A DNA stretch of 40,649 bases from Eubacterium sp. Lineage in GTDB: Bacteria > Bacillota_A > Clostridia > Lachnospirales > Lachnospiraceae. The notes below the pieces were generated by a model. It ran no database searches. It worked only from the letters and a program-made list of their open reading frames with translations, and was not told where the DNA came from. This document shows, one piece after another, positions 8,470-16,896 of this stretch; position 1 is the stretch's first letter, and each line of letters begins with the position of its first letter. A program made the position numbers and the translations under genes. The DNA is taken from positions 1 through 40,649 of the forward strand of contig JAILEL010000015.1 in the NCBI GenBank assembly GCA_024687845.1, in the 5' to 3' direction.

Positions 8470-9330
8470 TTACTCTGTACTTTTCTTCAATCTGCGGCTT
8501 GCAATCCAGCTGAACAGTATTGCAATTCCAGTCTGTACAACTAATGATACCGTTATCCAGACATAAACATTTGTAAGAATCTCATAAAACTTTATTGAAT
8601 TATCGAATATATCAAGCTGTCTCTCATCAGATAGGAGTTGAACATAATAAGCTATAAATGAAACTATCGGATCTATAAGTAGGATAAATGGTGTTACATA
8701 GAAGGTTGAATTATATGGATGAATTAAATATTCAATAAGAAATCCTATAAAAGGAAGTCCATATAATCCCAGATATATAACATAGGAAAGAATGATAGCA
8801 GAGATGGATTTCTTACAAAGTGAGGAACACATTACTCCTACACTTCCTGTTAAAAAACCAAGAAAAAATGCCATCACAATATAAAGTAACAGCTGAAGCC
8901 AGGACATTCCTCCAACTGTAAATGATATAGCCATAAGCGGAACACTTGCTATTACAAATACCATTACTCTTATAATTGCTGTTCCCATCTTGCCCATAAC
9001 TATCTGTGGCGGTGTTATAGCTGTTGTAAGCAGAACATCCATTGTTTTATGTTCGCGCTCTCCTGATATAGCAGAAGCAGTTATAACCGGAACTACAAGT
9101 GCTATCATGCAAAGCTGTGCTATTCCTATGATTGGAAAGAAATATACATATGTCTCATAAAGATTTCTGTTAGATGAAGGTCCACCCGTATAAGATGAGG
9201 TCGTATTAAAAACAGACAAGGTCAGAAAAAATACTATCGCAAGTACCAATTCATAGGCAAAGATTCCCCAGGAGAACTTCATGCTTCTTGAAATAACCTT
9301 CAGGTCTTTTTTTATAATCGGACTACGCAT
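8470..9330 (-). CDS. ABC-2 type permease (GldF-like)
   Basis: This 286-residue integral membrane protein has about six TM segments and the ABC-2 permease signature SGEREHKTMDVLLTTAITP. The ATG at 9330 (MRSPIIKKDLK) is chosen because GGAGGTGA lies five bases upstream. The longer reading starting MRREVRI lacks such a site. The start overlaps the end of the ATPase gene by 8 nt, which indicates translational coupling. With the ATPase it should form an exporter or an ATP-driven envelope machine. The closest known type is the GldA/GldF arrangement of gliding-associated transporters, although Firmicutes homologues do not imply gliding. The substrate is unknown. Confidence 0.88.
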   Translation of the reverse strand: MRSPIIKKDLKVISRSMKFSWGIFAYELVLAIVFFLTLSVFNTTSSYTGGPSSNRNLYETYVYFFPIIGIAQLCMIALVVPVITASAISGEREHKTMDVLLTTAITPPQIVMGKMGTAIIRVMVFVIASVPLMAISFTVGGMSWLQLLLYIVMAFFLGFLTGSVGVMCSSLCKKSISAIILSYVIYLGLYGLPFIGFLIEYLIHPYNSTFYVTPFILLIDPIVSFIAYYVQLLSDERQLDIFDNSIKFYEILTNVYVWITVSLVVQTGIAILFSWIASRRLKKSTE

Positions 9331-10369
9331 TATTCTCACCTCCCGCCTCATTATACTTTAAAGCAGCCCCATTTCTCGCAGCATAAGGTGAAGTCCAGTC
9401 TCCCTGTCCTGCTACATTTGCTGATTGCTGACTACTTGCTTCAGCATCCTCAGTAATCTGCATGAAAATATTTTCCAGACTATGCTCTTCTCTTTTAAAA
9501 CCACCTATTACGATTCCTCTCGACATGATATCAAATATAACCTTATTTGCCATCACATCATCCTTAACTCCACTTATAACAATCTCGGATTCCTTAACAG
9601 ATTCAACCTTTATTTCCGGCTCCTCCATAAGAATCTTCAAAACAGGATCAGCCGGAGTTTTGAGTGTAATAACAAGACGGCTCGCATCCATTCCTGTCTG
9701 CATTACATCTTCCATAGTTCCTGATTTTATAAGCTTTCCGTGGCTCATGATTCCGATACTGTTACACATCTGGGAGATGTCAGCCAAAATGTGAGAGCTG
9801 ATCATTATTGTCTTCCCCATGGATTGAAGATTCATCAGTAGCTCCTTCATCTCCACTCTTGCAACTGGATCAAGCCCAGAAGAAGGCTCGTCCATAACAA
9901 GCAGTTCAGGATTGTGAAGCAGCGCCCTTGCAACACATAGTCTCTGCTTCATACCTCTGGAAAGAGAATCCACATAAAATTCTTTTTTGTCCGTAAGATT
10001 CACGAGTTCCAGCAGATCATCTGTAGTTTTAAGTATATCCTTATAATCCATTCCGTTCAGTGAACCATAGAACTCCATATATTCAGTTACTTTAAGATTA
10101 TCATATACACCAAAAAAGTCTGGCACATAGCCTATGCATTTTTTTAACGCTTTAATATCCTTATCGGATACTCCACGCTGTATTCCATTTACCGTTATTC
10201 TTCCGGAGCTTGCCTGCATAAGCCCGCAAACAATTCTCATTGTAGTAGTCTTTCCTGCACCGTTTGGACCTACAAATCCAAAAAGGTCCCCCTTAGGAAT
10301 CTTCAGAGTCAGATCCTGTACAGCCGGAAAACGGCCATAATATTTATACAAATTTTCTATATAAAGCAT
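9323..10369 (-). CDS. ABC transporter ATP-binding protein (GldA-like)
   Basis: This 348-residue ATPase has Walker A GPNGAGKTT at residues 34-42. The Q-loop region is GYVPDFFGVYDNL, the signature is LSRGMKQRL, and Walker B is LLVMDEPSSGLDP. The H-loop is in SSHILADIS. About 100 residues follow the ATPase core: a regulatory region typical of CcmA/GldA-type proteins, then a Ser/Gly/Asn-rich tail. It is translationally coupled to the permease gene through an 8-nt overlap. Together with the exported protein upstream it forms the ABC half of the cluster. Confidence 0.93.
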   Translation of the reverse strand: MLYIENLYKYYGRFPAVQDLTLKIPKGDLFGFVGPNGAGKTTTMRIVCGLMQASSGRITVNGIQRGVSDKDIKALKKCIGYVPDFFGVYDNLKVTEYMEFYGSLNGMDYKDILKTTDDLLELVNLTDKKEFYVDSLSRGMKQRLCVARALLHNPELLVMDEPSSGLDPVARVEMKELLMNLQSMGKTIMISSHILADISQMCNSIGIMSHGKLIKSGTMEDVMQTGMDASRLVITLKTPADPVLKILMEEPEIKVESVKESEIVISGVKDDVMANKVIFDIMSRGIVIGGFKREEHSLENIFMQITEDAEASSQQSANVAGQGDWTSPYAARNGAALKYNEAGGENNA

Positions 10370-10452
10370 GTTATTCCCCTGTCATTTAAATATTTAGATT
10401 TACAGTAACTGTTTAGTTACGATTTAAATATTCACCACTAATTCAGAATACA

Positions 10453-12354
10453 CTAATTTTCATAACTTATGTAAACTTCCCATGATTGTTCATTTTTATC
10501 TGAAACACTTTTTCCTTTTGTAACGCCTGCTACGATAGTTCCTCCACAATTATGTGAAAATACTTCTGCCCCTGTCAGCATCGCAGCTACCTCAGCTGCT
10601 TCATCATATTTTTTCTGTTTATAAATAGGATTTGCATATTGTGATAAACAACCAATATAACTACTAGATGTATAACTGGTGTCCAGAGTAATAACAGTAT
10701 TTTCATTATTTTTCACTCCTTCTATAAGCTGACTGCCATAAGGAGAAAATACAAACACATAATCCAGATCTTTTCCAGTCCTATTAGTTATTGATTTTAT
10801 ATCTGCAACCAGGTATCCATTGCTATCAACATTTATATCACTATAATCTATCTCTATATCAAATTTTCCTTCTGGTTTCGTAGTTTGTCTGAAGTCGAAA
10901 AGTCCTACTTCAAAGGTTCCTTTCGGATAAAATGTACCACTGAAATGGTCTCCCCTATTATTCACCGTTGCTATATTATTTTCTAAATGAGACGAATATC
11001 TATATTCTCCATCCGCAGTACCAAAAACAAAGTTTCCAGGAACATCCACATTCCACGGTGCTGCCTTGGAAGCGTAACCGAAAACATATGTATCCGTATT
11101 CTCCGCGATCAGATCATGTACAACTATGGATTTTACATTAAGCTTACTCACCTTCATAGTAAGACCAACAACAAAAATAATTGCAACAAAAGCAAGTGAA
11201 ATACACGGGATGACTATCCAGATTTTTTCCCTCTTTTTCATTGCCTTAAGTATTATATAAATGAGAGGGCCAACCAGAATCACGTAAATAACTATAAAAA
11301 ATGAAATGATTCCCGATGCAGCTCCTGATGGTTTTTCCATATAATCAAGAGTTCTTTCAGCTTCGTCTGTTGTAATCATAGGACTTTCAACATTCTGAGA
11401 AGAATAATTGATTGCACTGGTATAAAAATCTACAAGAATATCATTTTTATGATTTGTATCAAGATCAATGTCTGCCAGACTGATAGAAGCAAGAAGAACG
11501 CTTCCACTAAAATGTGATCTAGGTCTGACAAAATTATTAGAAGAGTAACTATAGCTATTGCCATACATAATGTCGCAAACATATAAATTATAGAGTTCCA
11601 TATCATTCCATAATGGAGCATCCATAAAGGAGCCACTATAAACCGTAGCATCTAACATATCTTCAGGAAATGCAGCTGTAGCTCTTGTAACATCTTCACC
11701 TGTTCCAAGAATCAAACGTCCACCATTTTTTACCCAGGTTATCACAGCCGCTATAGTATCATCAGAAAGTGTTGTAGTATCAAATCTGTCAATTGCAAGG
11801 ATGTCATAACTATCTAGAGAATCCTTTAAAGTATTTTCATCAGCCTCTTTAATTCTTATTCTGCAGCTTTCATTATTAATATCTACTCTGTTACCACCCA
11901 TATCCATAAACTTCAGGCTGTCGGGTTTATCGGACAAGGTACCAAGAATAATCTCTTTAGAAAAGCTGTTGAAAAAGCCACGAAGTTCCTGCTCATAAAC
12001 TTTTTTTCCATTTTTATTGAGAATATTTACATATACATTCTCATTTACTGATACCTTCTCACTTGGAACAGTAATTTCATATGTTTTTGTTCCTCCAGAT
12101 GGTATGGATATATCGACAGCATAGCCTACACAACTATAAGAGTTAGAAGAAATTTTAACCACATATGTTCCGGAAAAATCAGTTCCACTATTTGAAATAT
12201 CGGCGGTTATGACGTAGCAGTTATCTCCCTGTTTCTGCGACACATCCATTACCACCGAAAAAGCAGTATTATCTGCCGCCATTACATTTCCATTCATAAA
12301 TGAAAATGAAATAAGCAGAATAAATACTGTGAGCAATACTTTTAACTTGTTCAT
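10453..12354 (-). CDS. exported two-TM protein of the MoxR/ABC cluster
   Basis: This 633-residue protein has an N-terminal signal peptide (MNKLKVLLTVFILLISFSF, cleavage probably after VMAA). An extracellular region of about 320 residues follows. It contains the stretch YDILAIDRFDT and WVKNGGRLILGTGED, which resembles the glutamine-amidotransferase-like fold of GldG/DUF4350-type proteins. Two TM segments (about 348-370 and 375-400) flank a short basic loop. A second extracellular beta-rich domain runs to the C-terminus. The ATG at 12354 is preferred because GGAGG lies five bases before it. A GTG four codons upstream overlaps that site. It is the first gene of the cluster, separated by 83 bp from the ATPase. 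I cannot assign a biochemical function. Confidence 0.8.
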   Translation of the reverse strand: MNKLKVLLTVFILLISFSFMNGNVMAADNTAFSVVMDVSQKQGDNCYVITADISNSGTDFSGTYVVKISSNSYSCVGYAVDISIPSGGTKTYEITVPSEKVSVNENVYVNILNKNGKKVYEQELRGFFNSFSKEIILGTLSDKPDSLKFMDMGGNRVDINNESCRIRIKEADENTLKDSLDSYDILAIDRFDTTTLSDDTIAAVITWVKNGGRLILGTGEDVTRATAAFPEDMLDATVYSGSFMDAPLWNDMELYNLYVCDIMYGNSYSYSSNNFVRPRSHFSGSVLLASISLADIDLDTNHKNDILVDFYTSAINYSSQNVESPMITTDEAERTLDYMEKPSGAASGIISFFIVIYVILVGPLIYIILKAMKKREKIWIVIPCISLAFVAIIFVVGLTMKVSKLNVKSIVVHDLIAENTDTYVFGYASKAAPWNVDVPGNFVFGTADGEYRYSSHLENNIATVNNRGDHFSGTFYPKGTFEVGLFDFRQTTKPEGKFDIEIDYSDINVDSNGYLVADIKSITNRTGKDLDYVFVFSPYGSQLIEGVKNNENTVITLDTSYTSSSYIGCLSQYANPIYKQKKYDEAAEVAAMLTGAEVFSHNCGGTIVAGVTKGKSVSDKNEQSWEVYISYEN

Positions 12355-12375
12355 TTTTCCCTCCACTAAAGTTAC

Positions 12376-12404
12376 TTGTTTTTTATATTAATATATGTTA
12401 GAAT
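12376..12404 (+). promoter_or_regulatory. rnpB promoter
   Basis: A -35 box TTGTTT (12376-12381), a 17-base spacer and a -10 box TAGAAT (12399-12404) with an extended TG end about 8 bases before the first P1 base of the RNase P RNA. The fit in spacing and position makes this a convincing promoter. Confidence 0.75.
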
Positions 12405-12412
12405 CACCCCTG

Positions 12413-12919
12413 CGAGCAGGACAGGTAATCGCGCTAGATCACTTTACTATCGTAAAGTGATCCATTTATAATCACTTTGCGATAGTAAAGTGATTCATTT
12501 ACAAAGCAAGGGGCTTTTGCATGTAATGCATAAAGCACATTGCTAGACTGAAATCACTTTGTGATGGTAAAGTGGTCTAGTGAGGAAAGTCCGGGCTTCA
12601 CAGGGCAGGATGCCGGATAACGTCCGGTTGAGGTGACTCACAGGAAAGTGCAACAGAAAGTATACCGCTATCTTCCGTCTGACTTGTCAGTTCCGGAAGA
12701 AGTAAGGGTGAAATGGCGAGGTAAGAGCTCACCGCCTGGCTGGTAACAGACAGGGCATTGTAAACCCCATCCGAAGCAAGACCAAGACGAAGCGTTGACG
12801 CGGCCCGCTGAGCTTCAGGTAGGTTGCTGGAGCCCTGCAGTAATGCAGTGGCCAAGATAGATGATTACCCCGGAGTGTTTCGGCACTCTATGACATAACC
12901 CGGCTTATAGTCCTACTCG
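12413..12919 (+). ncRNA. rnpB: RNase P RNA, class A
   Basis: This is the catalytic RNA that removes 5' leaders from pre-tRNA. Conserved blocks are plain: GAGGAAAGTCCGGGC (12582-12596), AGTGCAACAGAAAG (12647-12660), GGTGAAATGGCGAGGTAAGA around 12707-12726, and the 3' block ACATAACCCGGCTTA (12892-12906). P1 is formed by 12413-12422 with 12910-12919 (nine of ten pairs). At about 507 nt it is longer than the usual 350-400 nt. The excess lies in the P3 arm (12434-12580), about 147 nt instead of roughly 40. A run of T's from 12922 provides the stop. It is transcribed divergently from the MoxR/ABC cluster and convergently with the uridine kinase gene. Confidence 0.95.
12434..12580 (+). repeat. three 26-nt hairpin repeats in the RNase P P3 arm
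   Basis: Three copies of a 26-nt unit, an ATCACTTT arm, a four-base loop and an AAAGTGAT arm, lie at 12437-12462, 12470-12495 and 12552-12577. Copy 1 has a perfect 11-bp stem with loop TATC. Copy 2 keeps 11 pairs with one G-U and loop GATA. Copy 3 has diverged slightly and has loop GATG. The left arm of copy 1, with its flanking CTA, can also pair with the right arm of copy 3 (12434-12447 with 12567-12580), which would close a long P3 stem. The 56 bases between copies 2 and 3 hold a further small hairpin around 12518-12530. Confidence 0.85.
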
Positions 12920-12928
12920 TATTTTTTT
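12910..12928 (+). terminator. rnpB 3' end and T-tract
   Basis: The 3' strand of P1 (12910-12919) is followed directly by seven T's (12922-12928). The closing helix plus the T-tract probably acts as the terminator. Confidence 0.6.
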
Positions 12929-12931
12929 CTT

Positions 12932-12970
12932 GATGTGGATGTCAAAATCTACTTTTACACCATATTTCAT
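12932..12970. repeat. intergenic palindromic repeat, copy 1
   Basis: This stretch matches the element at 20853-20892 over about 38 bases, sharing ATGT-GATGTCAAAA, then TACTTTT and ACACCATAT. The palindrome TGTCAAAA/TTTTGACA is partly degraded here. It lies between the 3' ends of rnpB and the uridine kinase gene. Confidence 0.6.
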
Positions 12971-13001
12971 ACGAGAAATCATATTTCTTTAATTCTCTTC
13001 T

Positions 13002-14684
13002 TTATACCTTGAAACATCCCCCACCGATAAATTCCCTCATCAATGAATTCTGAGGAACTGACTGCACATCTATTCCGATAAAATAATCCAGGAACTTAAG
13101 AAGTCTCTTGGCCTCATAATATTCTTCTGAATCCTCAGGCACTCCAAAAAGAAGTGGTTCTGCAAATTGCTTTATTGCAGAAAGTTCATATATCAGAGCA
13201 GAATTAAACATTGCATCTGCCTCTTCCTGGAATGGGAAAATATTTTCATGCTCTCCTCTTCTCACAGAAGGCCACATACTTATAGTTTTAGTTGCAGAAT
13301 TTCCCCTTGTTCTGGCATCTCTGACAATACGTCTGAGAAGTCTAGTATCTGTCGTAGATATTCTATTATGCTCATCAATATTAAGCTGTGTCAGTGCACT
13401 GATATATACCTTATAGCAGCTATCCTTTGGCAGAGACTCAGTTGACAATGGATTAAGCGCATGAATACCCTCAACGACAAGAATATCTCCTCTCTGAAGC
13501 TTCATGGTATTTCCATCAAATATTTTCTTTCCAGCCATAAAGTCAAAGGTTGGCATCAGCATTTCTTTTCCTTCGAGAACCCCTGACATGGTTTTATTGA
13601 ACAGCTCCAGATCCATAGCACCAATACATTCAAAATCGTATTTGCCTTCTGCATCCCTCGGAGTTTCTTCTCTTTCCTTAAAGAAGTTATCCATAGCGAT
13701 CGGATGTGGTACACAACCAAGAGCTGCAAGCTGTATACTAAGTCTGTTGGAAAATGTAGTTTTTCCTGAGGATGATGGTCCTGCTATAAGGACAATCTTT
13801 CTATCCTCACTTACTATCTGCTGAGCTATGTCTGCAATCTGTTTCTCCATCAGAGCTTCCTGTACGAGGATAAGCTGATTGGTTTTGCCTTCTACAACCA
13901 TATCATTAAGCTCTCCGACACAGGATATATGCAGTTTTCTTCCCCAGTCCTCTGACTTTCTGAGAACTCCATATAGCTTTTCAGGAGCCACGTACTTATC
14001 AGGCAGTTCCAAAGTCTGCTTATCAGGAATAACAAGGACAAATCCATCATCATATTTCACTAGATCAAACTTCTTAAGACAACCTGTTGATGGAACCATA
14101 TACCCATAATAATAATCCTCATAATCATCCAAATAGTAAACATTTGTCCTTGATGCTCGTCTGTATTTGAGCAGAGCAGCTTTTCCTGGAAGGTCTTTCT
14201 CCAGAAAACGTCTTCTCATGTCAGGAGTATATGCTATTCTTTTTCCAATCTTTATATCCTGTTCAACCAGTTCCTTCATTCTGGTCTTGATTTTATCCAG
14301 TAAGTCTTCATCAACTACTATCTCGGAATCTTCAATACGGCAGAAAAAGCCACTACCAAGAGAATACATAACCTCAATCTTGTAGTCTCCTTCATTTTTT
14401 TTGAGTACATCCTTTGCAGCTTTAAGCATCAAAAGAATAAGGCTTCTTTTATATAAGTCGAAACCAATAACTGTTGACGCTTTAATAAATTCAACCGTGC
14501 AGCTCTTATATAATCGCCATGAAAGCTCTTTAAGAGTTTTATCCATAAATGCGGCTACGTAATCCTCAGAATTTTCAAGATTCAAAGATTCAAGTATTTC
14601 CTTTATTGTAACTCCGTTTTCAAAAGCTGCCTCTTTTTCTATTATTCCAGGAATCTTAATTGTAACCTTTATTTCTTTTCCCAT
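13002..14684 (-). CDS. TGS-domain uridine kinase family protein
   Basis: This 560-residue protein joins threonyl-tRNA-synthetase-like N-terminal modules to a nucleoside kinase. Residues 1-60 resemble a TGS domain. About 60-200 resemble the synthetase editing (SAD) domain. A uridine kinase/phosphoribulokinase P-loop, GPSSSGKTT, lies near residue 301. The segment MDNFFKEREETPRD and the lid-like RRIVRDARTRG fit the uridine kinase family. Known family members of this architecture occur in Firmicutes and Thermotogales. The kinase half should phosphorylate a nucleoside, probably uridine or cytidine, with ATP, but the role of the synthetase-like part is unknown. It is the last gene of the dgt-dnaG-rpoD-trmK run, 55 bp after trmK, with an AGAGGTG site upstream. 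Confidence 0.88.
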   Translation of the reverse strand: MGKEIKVTIKIPGIIEKEAAFENGVTIKEILESLNLENSEDYVAAFMDKTLKELSWRLYKSCTVEFIKASTVIGFDLYKRSLILLMLKAAKDVLKKNEGDYKIEVMYSLGSGFFCRIEDSEIVVDEDLLDKIKTRMKELVEQDIKIGKRIAYTPDMRRRFLEKDLPGKAALLKYRRASRTNVYYLDDYEDYYYGYMVPSTGCLKKFDLVKYDDGFVLVIPDKQTLELPDKYVAPEKLYGVLRKSEDWGRKLHISCVGELNDMVVEGKTNQLILVQEALMEKQIADIAQQIVSEDRKIVLIAGPSSSGKTTFSNRLSIQLAALGCVPHPIAMDNFFKEREETPRDAEGKYDFECIGAMDLELFNKTMSGVLEGKEMLMPTFDFMAGKKIFDGNTMKLQRGDILVVEGIHALNPLSTESLPKDSCYKVYISALTQLNIDEHNRISTTDTRLLRRIVRDARTRGNSATKTISMWPSVRRGEHENIFPFQEEADAMFNSALIYELSAIKQFAEPLLFGVPEDSEEYYEAKRLLKFLDYFIGIDVQSVPQNSLMREFIGGGCFKV

Positions 14685-14739
14685 AACTTACACCTCTGTC
14701 TTTAAATCAAAATACATTTTTCTCCATCAACTATGTAAC

Positions 14740-15564
14740 CTACCCCAACATCTCCATTGCCCTCCCAATCAGAGCAATCTCTTCATTTAAGCTAGCTAGT
14801 CTGTTTACTGTATTATCTGTTGATTTTTTTGAAAGTCTGCAAAACAGCCCTTCTCTTTTTGCCAGCTCCAGTTCAAGATAGTTCCTTAAGACAGGAGACT
14901 TCTTTTTTATCAGTATTTCTCCAAAGCTGTCATATATTTTCTGAGTCACTTCATCATTTTCATTAATAATATCTGATGTTAAAAAAACAGCCTTGATAAT
15001 ATTGTAATATTTTCCTTCCTCCACCAGCATGTCTTCATCAATAATATCAAAATGATTATCCCTAAGAAAGGATCTGACAAGTGGAATATCTGACTGTGGA
15101 GATATTACTATTTCATATCCTTCAGTAAAAATGAAATCATCCTTTTTAGCAGACGAAGACATCGGTATCCCCTGTTCCAGAATAGACATAATAAGATGGC
15201 CGCCCATTCCAGCGATTATTGCTGAGTCTGTCTCTCCAGTGTTTAATGCTTTAAAACCATCTGATAATCTAAGTTCAATATTCTTCTCATATTTTCCTGA
15301 TTCTATTTCATGTATGTTGGCCTGAGCTGATTCAAGAGGACCCTCAGCCACATCCATTGCTATCACATGAGAAGCTATCCCTTCTTTTATCAGATAAAGA
15401 GACACAAGACCATGATCACAGCCAATGTCAGCTATAGTTTTGCCGGGAGTTATCATCCCGGCAATCCTTCTCATTCTCTCTGAAGTTCTTATGTTTGTTT
15501 TAGCCAGATTATTCATATCCGGTCTTTCTGAATTATTCATATCATTCATCTCTGAATTACTCAT
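14740..15564 (-). CDS. trmK: tRNA (adenine(22)-N(1))-methyltransferase
   Basis: TrmK methylates N1 of A22 in tRNA using S-adenosylmethionine. This 274-residue protein has the Rossmann motif TIADIGCDHGLVSLYLIKEG, the acidic VIAMDVAEGPL strand and the family motif SAIIAGMGGHLI. The C-terminal part is a helical coiled coil, typical for TrmK. About 26 residues precede the usual family start. They are encoded by a 24-nt tandem repeat (15541-15564 and 15517-15540, with a partial third copy), each unit starting with ATG. The annotated ATG at 15564 has AAGGAG 14 bases upstream, inside the end of rpoD, so a start at 15540 or 15516 cannot be excluded. It directly follows rpoD (2-bp gap). Confidence 0.9.
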   Translation of the reverse strand: MSNSEMNDMNNSERPDMNNLAKTNIRTSERMRRIAGMITPGKTIADIGCDHGLVSLYLIKEGIASHVIAMDVAEGPLESAQANIHEIESGKYEKNIELRLSDGFKALNTGETDSAIIAGMGGHLIMSILEQGIPMSSSAKKDDFIFTEGYEIVISPQSDIPLVRSFLRDNHFDIIDEDMLVEEGKYYNIIKAVFLTSDIINENDEVTQKIYDSFGEILIKKKSPVLRNYLELELAKREGLFCRLSKKSTDNTVNRLASLNEEIALIGRAMEMLG

Positions 15565-15566
15565 AT

Positions 15567-16880
15567 TTATTCAAGGAACTCCTTAAGTTTGCGTGAACGG
15601 CTAGGATGTCTCAGCTTTCTAAGTGCCTTTGCCTCAATCTGTCTTATACGCTCACGAGTTACACTGAATTCCTTACCAACCTCTTCAAGAGTTCTTGCTC
15701 TTCCATCATCAAGTCCGAAACGTAATCTCAGAACCTTCTGCTCTCTTTCAGTAAGAGTTCCAAGAACCTCAACAAGCTGTTCCTTTAAAATCATGGATGC
15801 AGCTGCTTCTGAAGGTGCAGGAACATCATCATCAGGAAGGAAATCTCCAAGATGACTGTCTTCCTCTTCTCCAATAGGTGTCTCAAGTGAAACAGGCTCC
15901 TGTGAAATCTTCTGAATCTCACGAACTCTGTCTACTGGAATATCCATTTCCTCTGCGATTTCTTCTGGGCTTGGTTCACGTCCAAGTTCCTGAAGAAGCT
16001 GTCTTGATACTCTTGTAAGTTTATTAATAGTTTCAACCATATGAACAGGAATTCTTATAGTTCTTGCCTGATCGGCAATAGCTCTTGTGATAGCCTGTCT
16101 TATCCACCAGGTTGCATATGTAGAGAATTTGTAACCCTTACGATAATCAAACTTCTCAACAGCTTTAATAAGACCCATGTTTCCTTCCTGAATAAGATCC
16201 AGGAACAGCATTCCACGTCCAACATATCTTTTTGCAATACTAACAACAAGTCTGAGGTTTGCTTCTGCAAGCTGCTTCTTGGCACTCTCATCACCATTTT
16301 CCATACGTTTTGCCAGTTCAATCTCTTCATCAGCATTCAGAAGTGGAACCTTACCAATCTCCTTCAGATACATTCTTACAGGATCTTCAAGACTTATACC
16401 TTCTGGAATTGACATATCTATATGTTCAAGGTCGATTTCTTCTTCTTCAGATAACTCGAATTTTAAGTCATCATCATCAATATCCGATTCATCATCTGTG
16501 AAATTAAGAACATCTACGTTATTCTTTTCAAAGAACTCAAGAGCCTTAGCCATATAATCTGGTGTAAGGAGGGACTGTGTATCCTTCAGAGCTTCAATAA
16601 TATCATCATCCTGAACAACGCCCTTTTTCTTAGCTGTCTTAAGCAGATTATCAAGCTTTTTCTGGAAGAGCTTTTCTCTTTCCTCATCAGACATATTATC
16701 ATCTTCATTGGCATTTGCTTCATCAATAATAGTCTCTTCAGCTTCAGCCTCATGTTCCATCTCTTCGAGAATAGATTCTTCAGGTGATTTTGTTTCACTC
16801 ACCTCATCGTTCATTAATTCATTATCAAAAACTTCCGTATTCTTTGGTTCTTCTTTTGGGTTTGTTTTTTTCGTTGCCAT
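15567..16880 (-). CDS. rpoD: primary sigma factor RpoD (sigma-70/SigA)
   Basis: This is the housekeeping sigma factor of RNA polymerase, 437 residues. An acidic N-terminal extension (about 1-75) precedes a region 1.1-like segment. Region 1.2 is [16 protein letters not shown]. Region 2 includes the -10 binding helix [20 protein letters not shown]. Region 3 contains [12 protein letters not shown]. Region 4 has [18 protein letters not shown] and the -35 binding helix [18 protein letters not shown]. The ATG at 16880 has an AGAGG site seven bases upstream. It follows dnaG by 16 bp, the common Firmicutes arrangement linking replication priming and transcription initiation. Confidence 0.98.
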   Translation of the reverse strand: MATKKTNPKEEPKNTEVFDNELMNDEVSETKSPEESILEEMEHEAEAEETIIDEANANEDDNMSDEEREKLFQKKLDNLLKTAKKKGVVQDDDIIEALKDTQSLLTPDYMAKALEFFEKNNVDVLNFTDDESDIDDDDLKFELSEEEEIDLEHIDMSIPEGISLEDPVRMYLKEIGKVPLLNADEEIELAKRMENGDESAKKQLAEANLRLVVSIAKRYVGRGMLFLDLIQEGNMGLIKAVEKFDYRKGYKFSTYATWWIRQAITRAIADQARTIRIPVHMVETINKLTRVSRQLLQELGREPSPEEIAEEMDIPVDRVREIQKISQEPVSLETPIGEEEDSHLGDFLPDDDVPAPSEAAASMILKEQLVEVLGTLTEREQKVLRLRFGLDDGRARTLEEVGKEFSVTRERIRQIEAKALRKLRHPSRSRKLKEFLE

Positions 16881-16896
16881 AATTTAACCTCTCATT

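Noticed and set aside
10376..10445. AT-rich repeats (ATTTAAATATT twice) before the GldA-like ATPase gene
   Set aside because: The motif is short and self-complementary, so it is expected by chance in DNA this AT-rich. No terminator or promoter was convincing.
12437..12577. Possible short CRISPR array
   Set aside because: The three 26-nt units are palindromic, unevenly spaced (7 and 56 bases) and sit in the P3 arm of RNase P RNA, with no cas genes.
12598..12855. 85-residue minus-strand open frame inside rnpB
   Set aside because: It lies wholly within the conserved RNase P RNA core and has no ribosome-binding site, so it is a chance frame.
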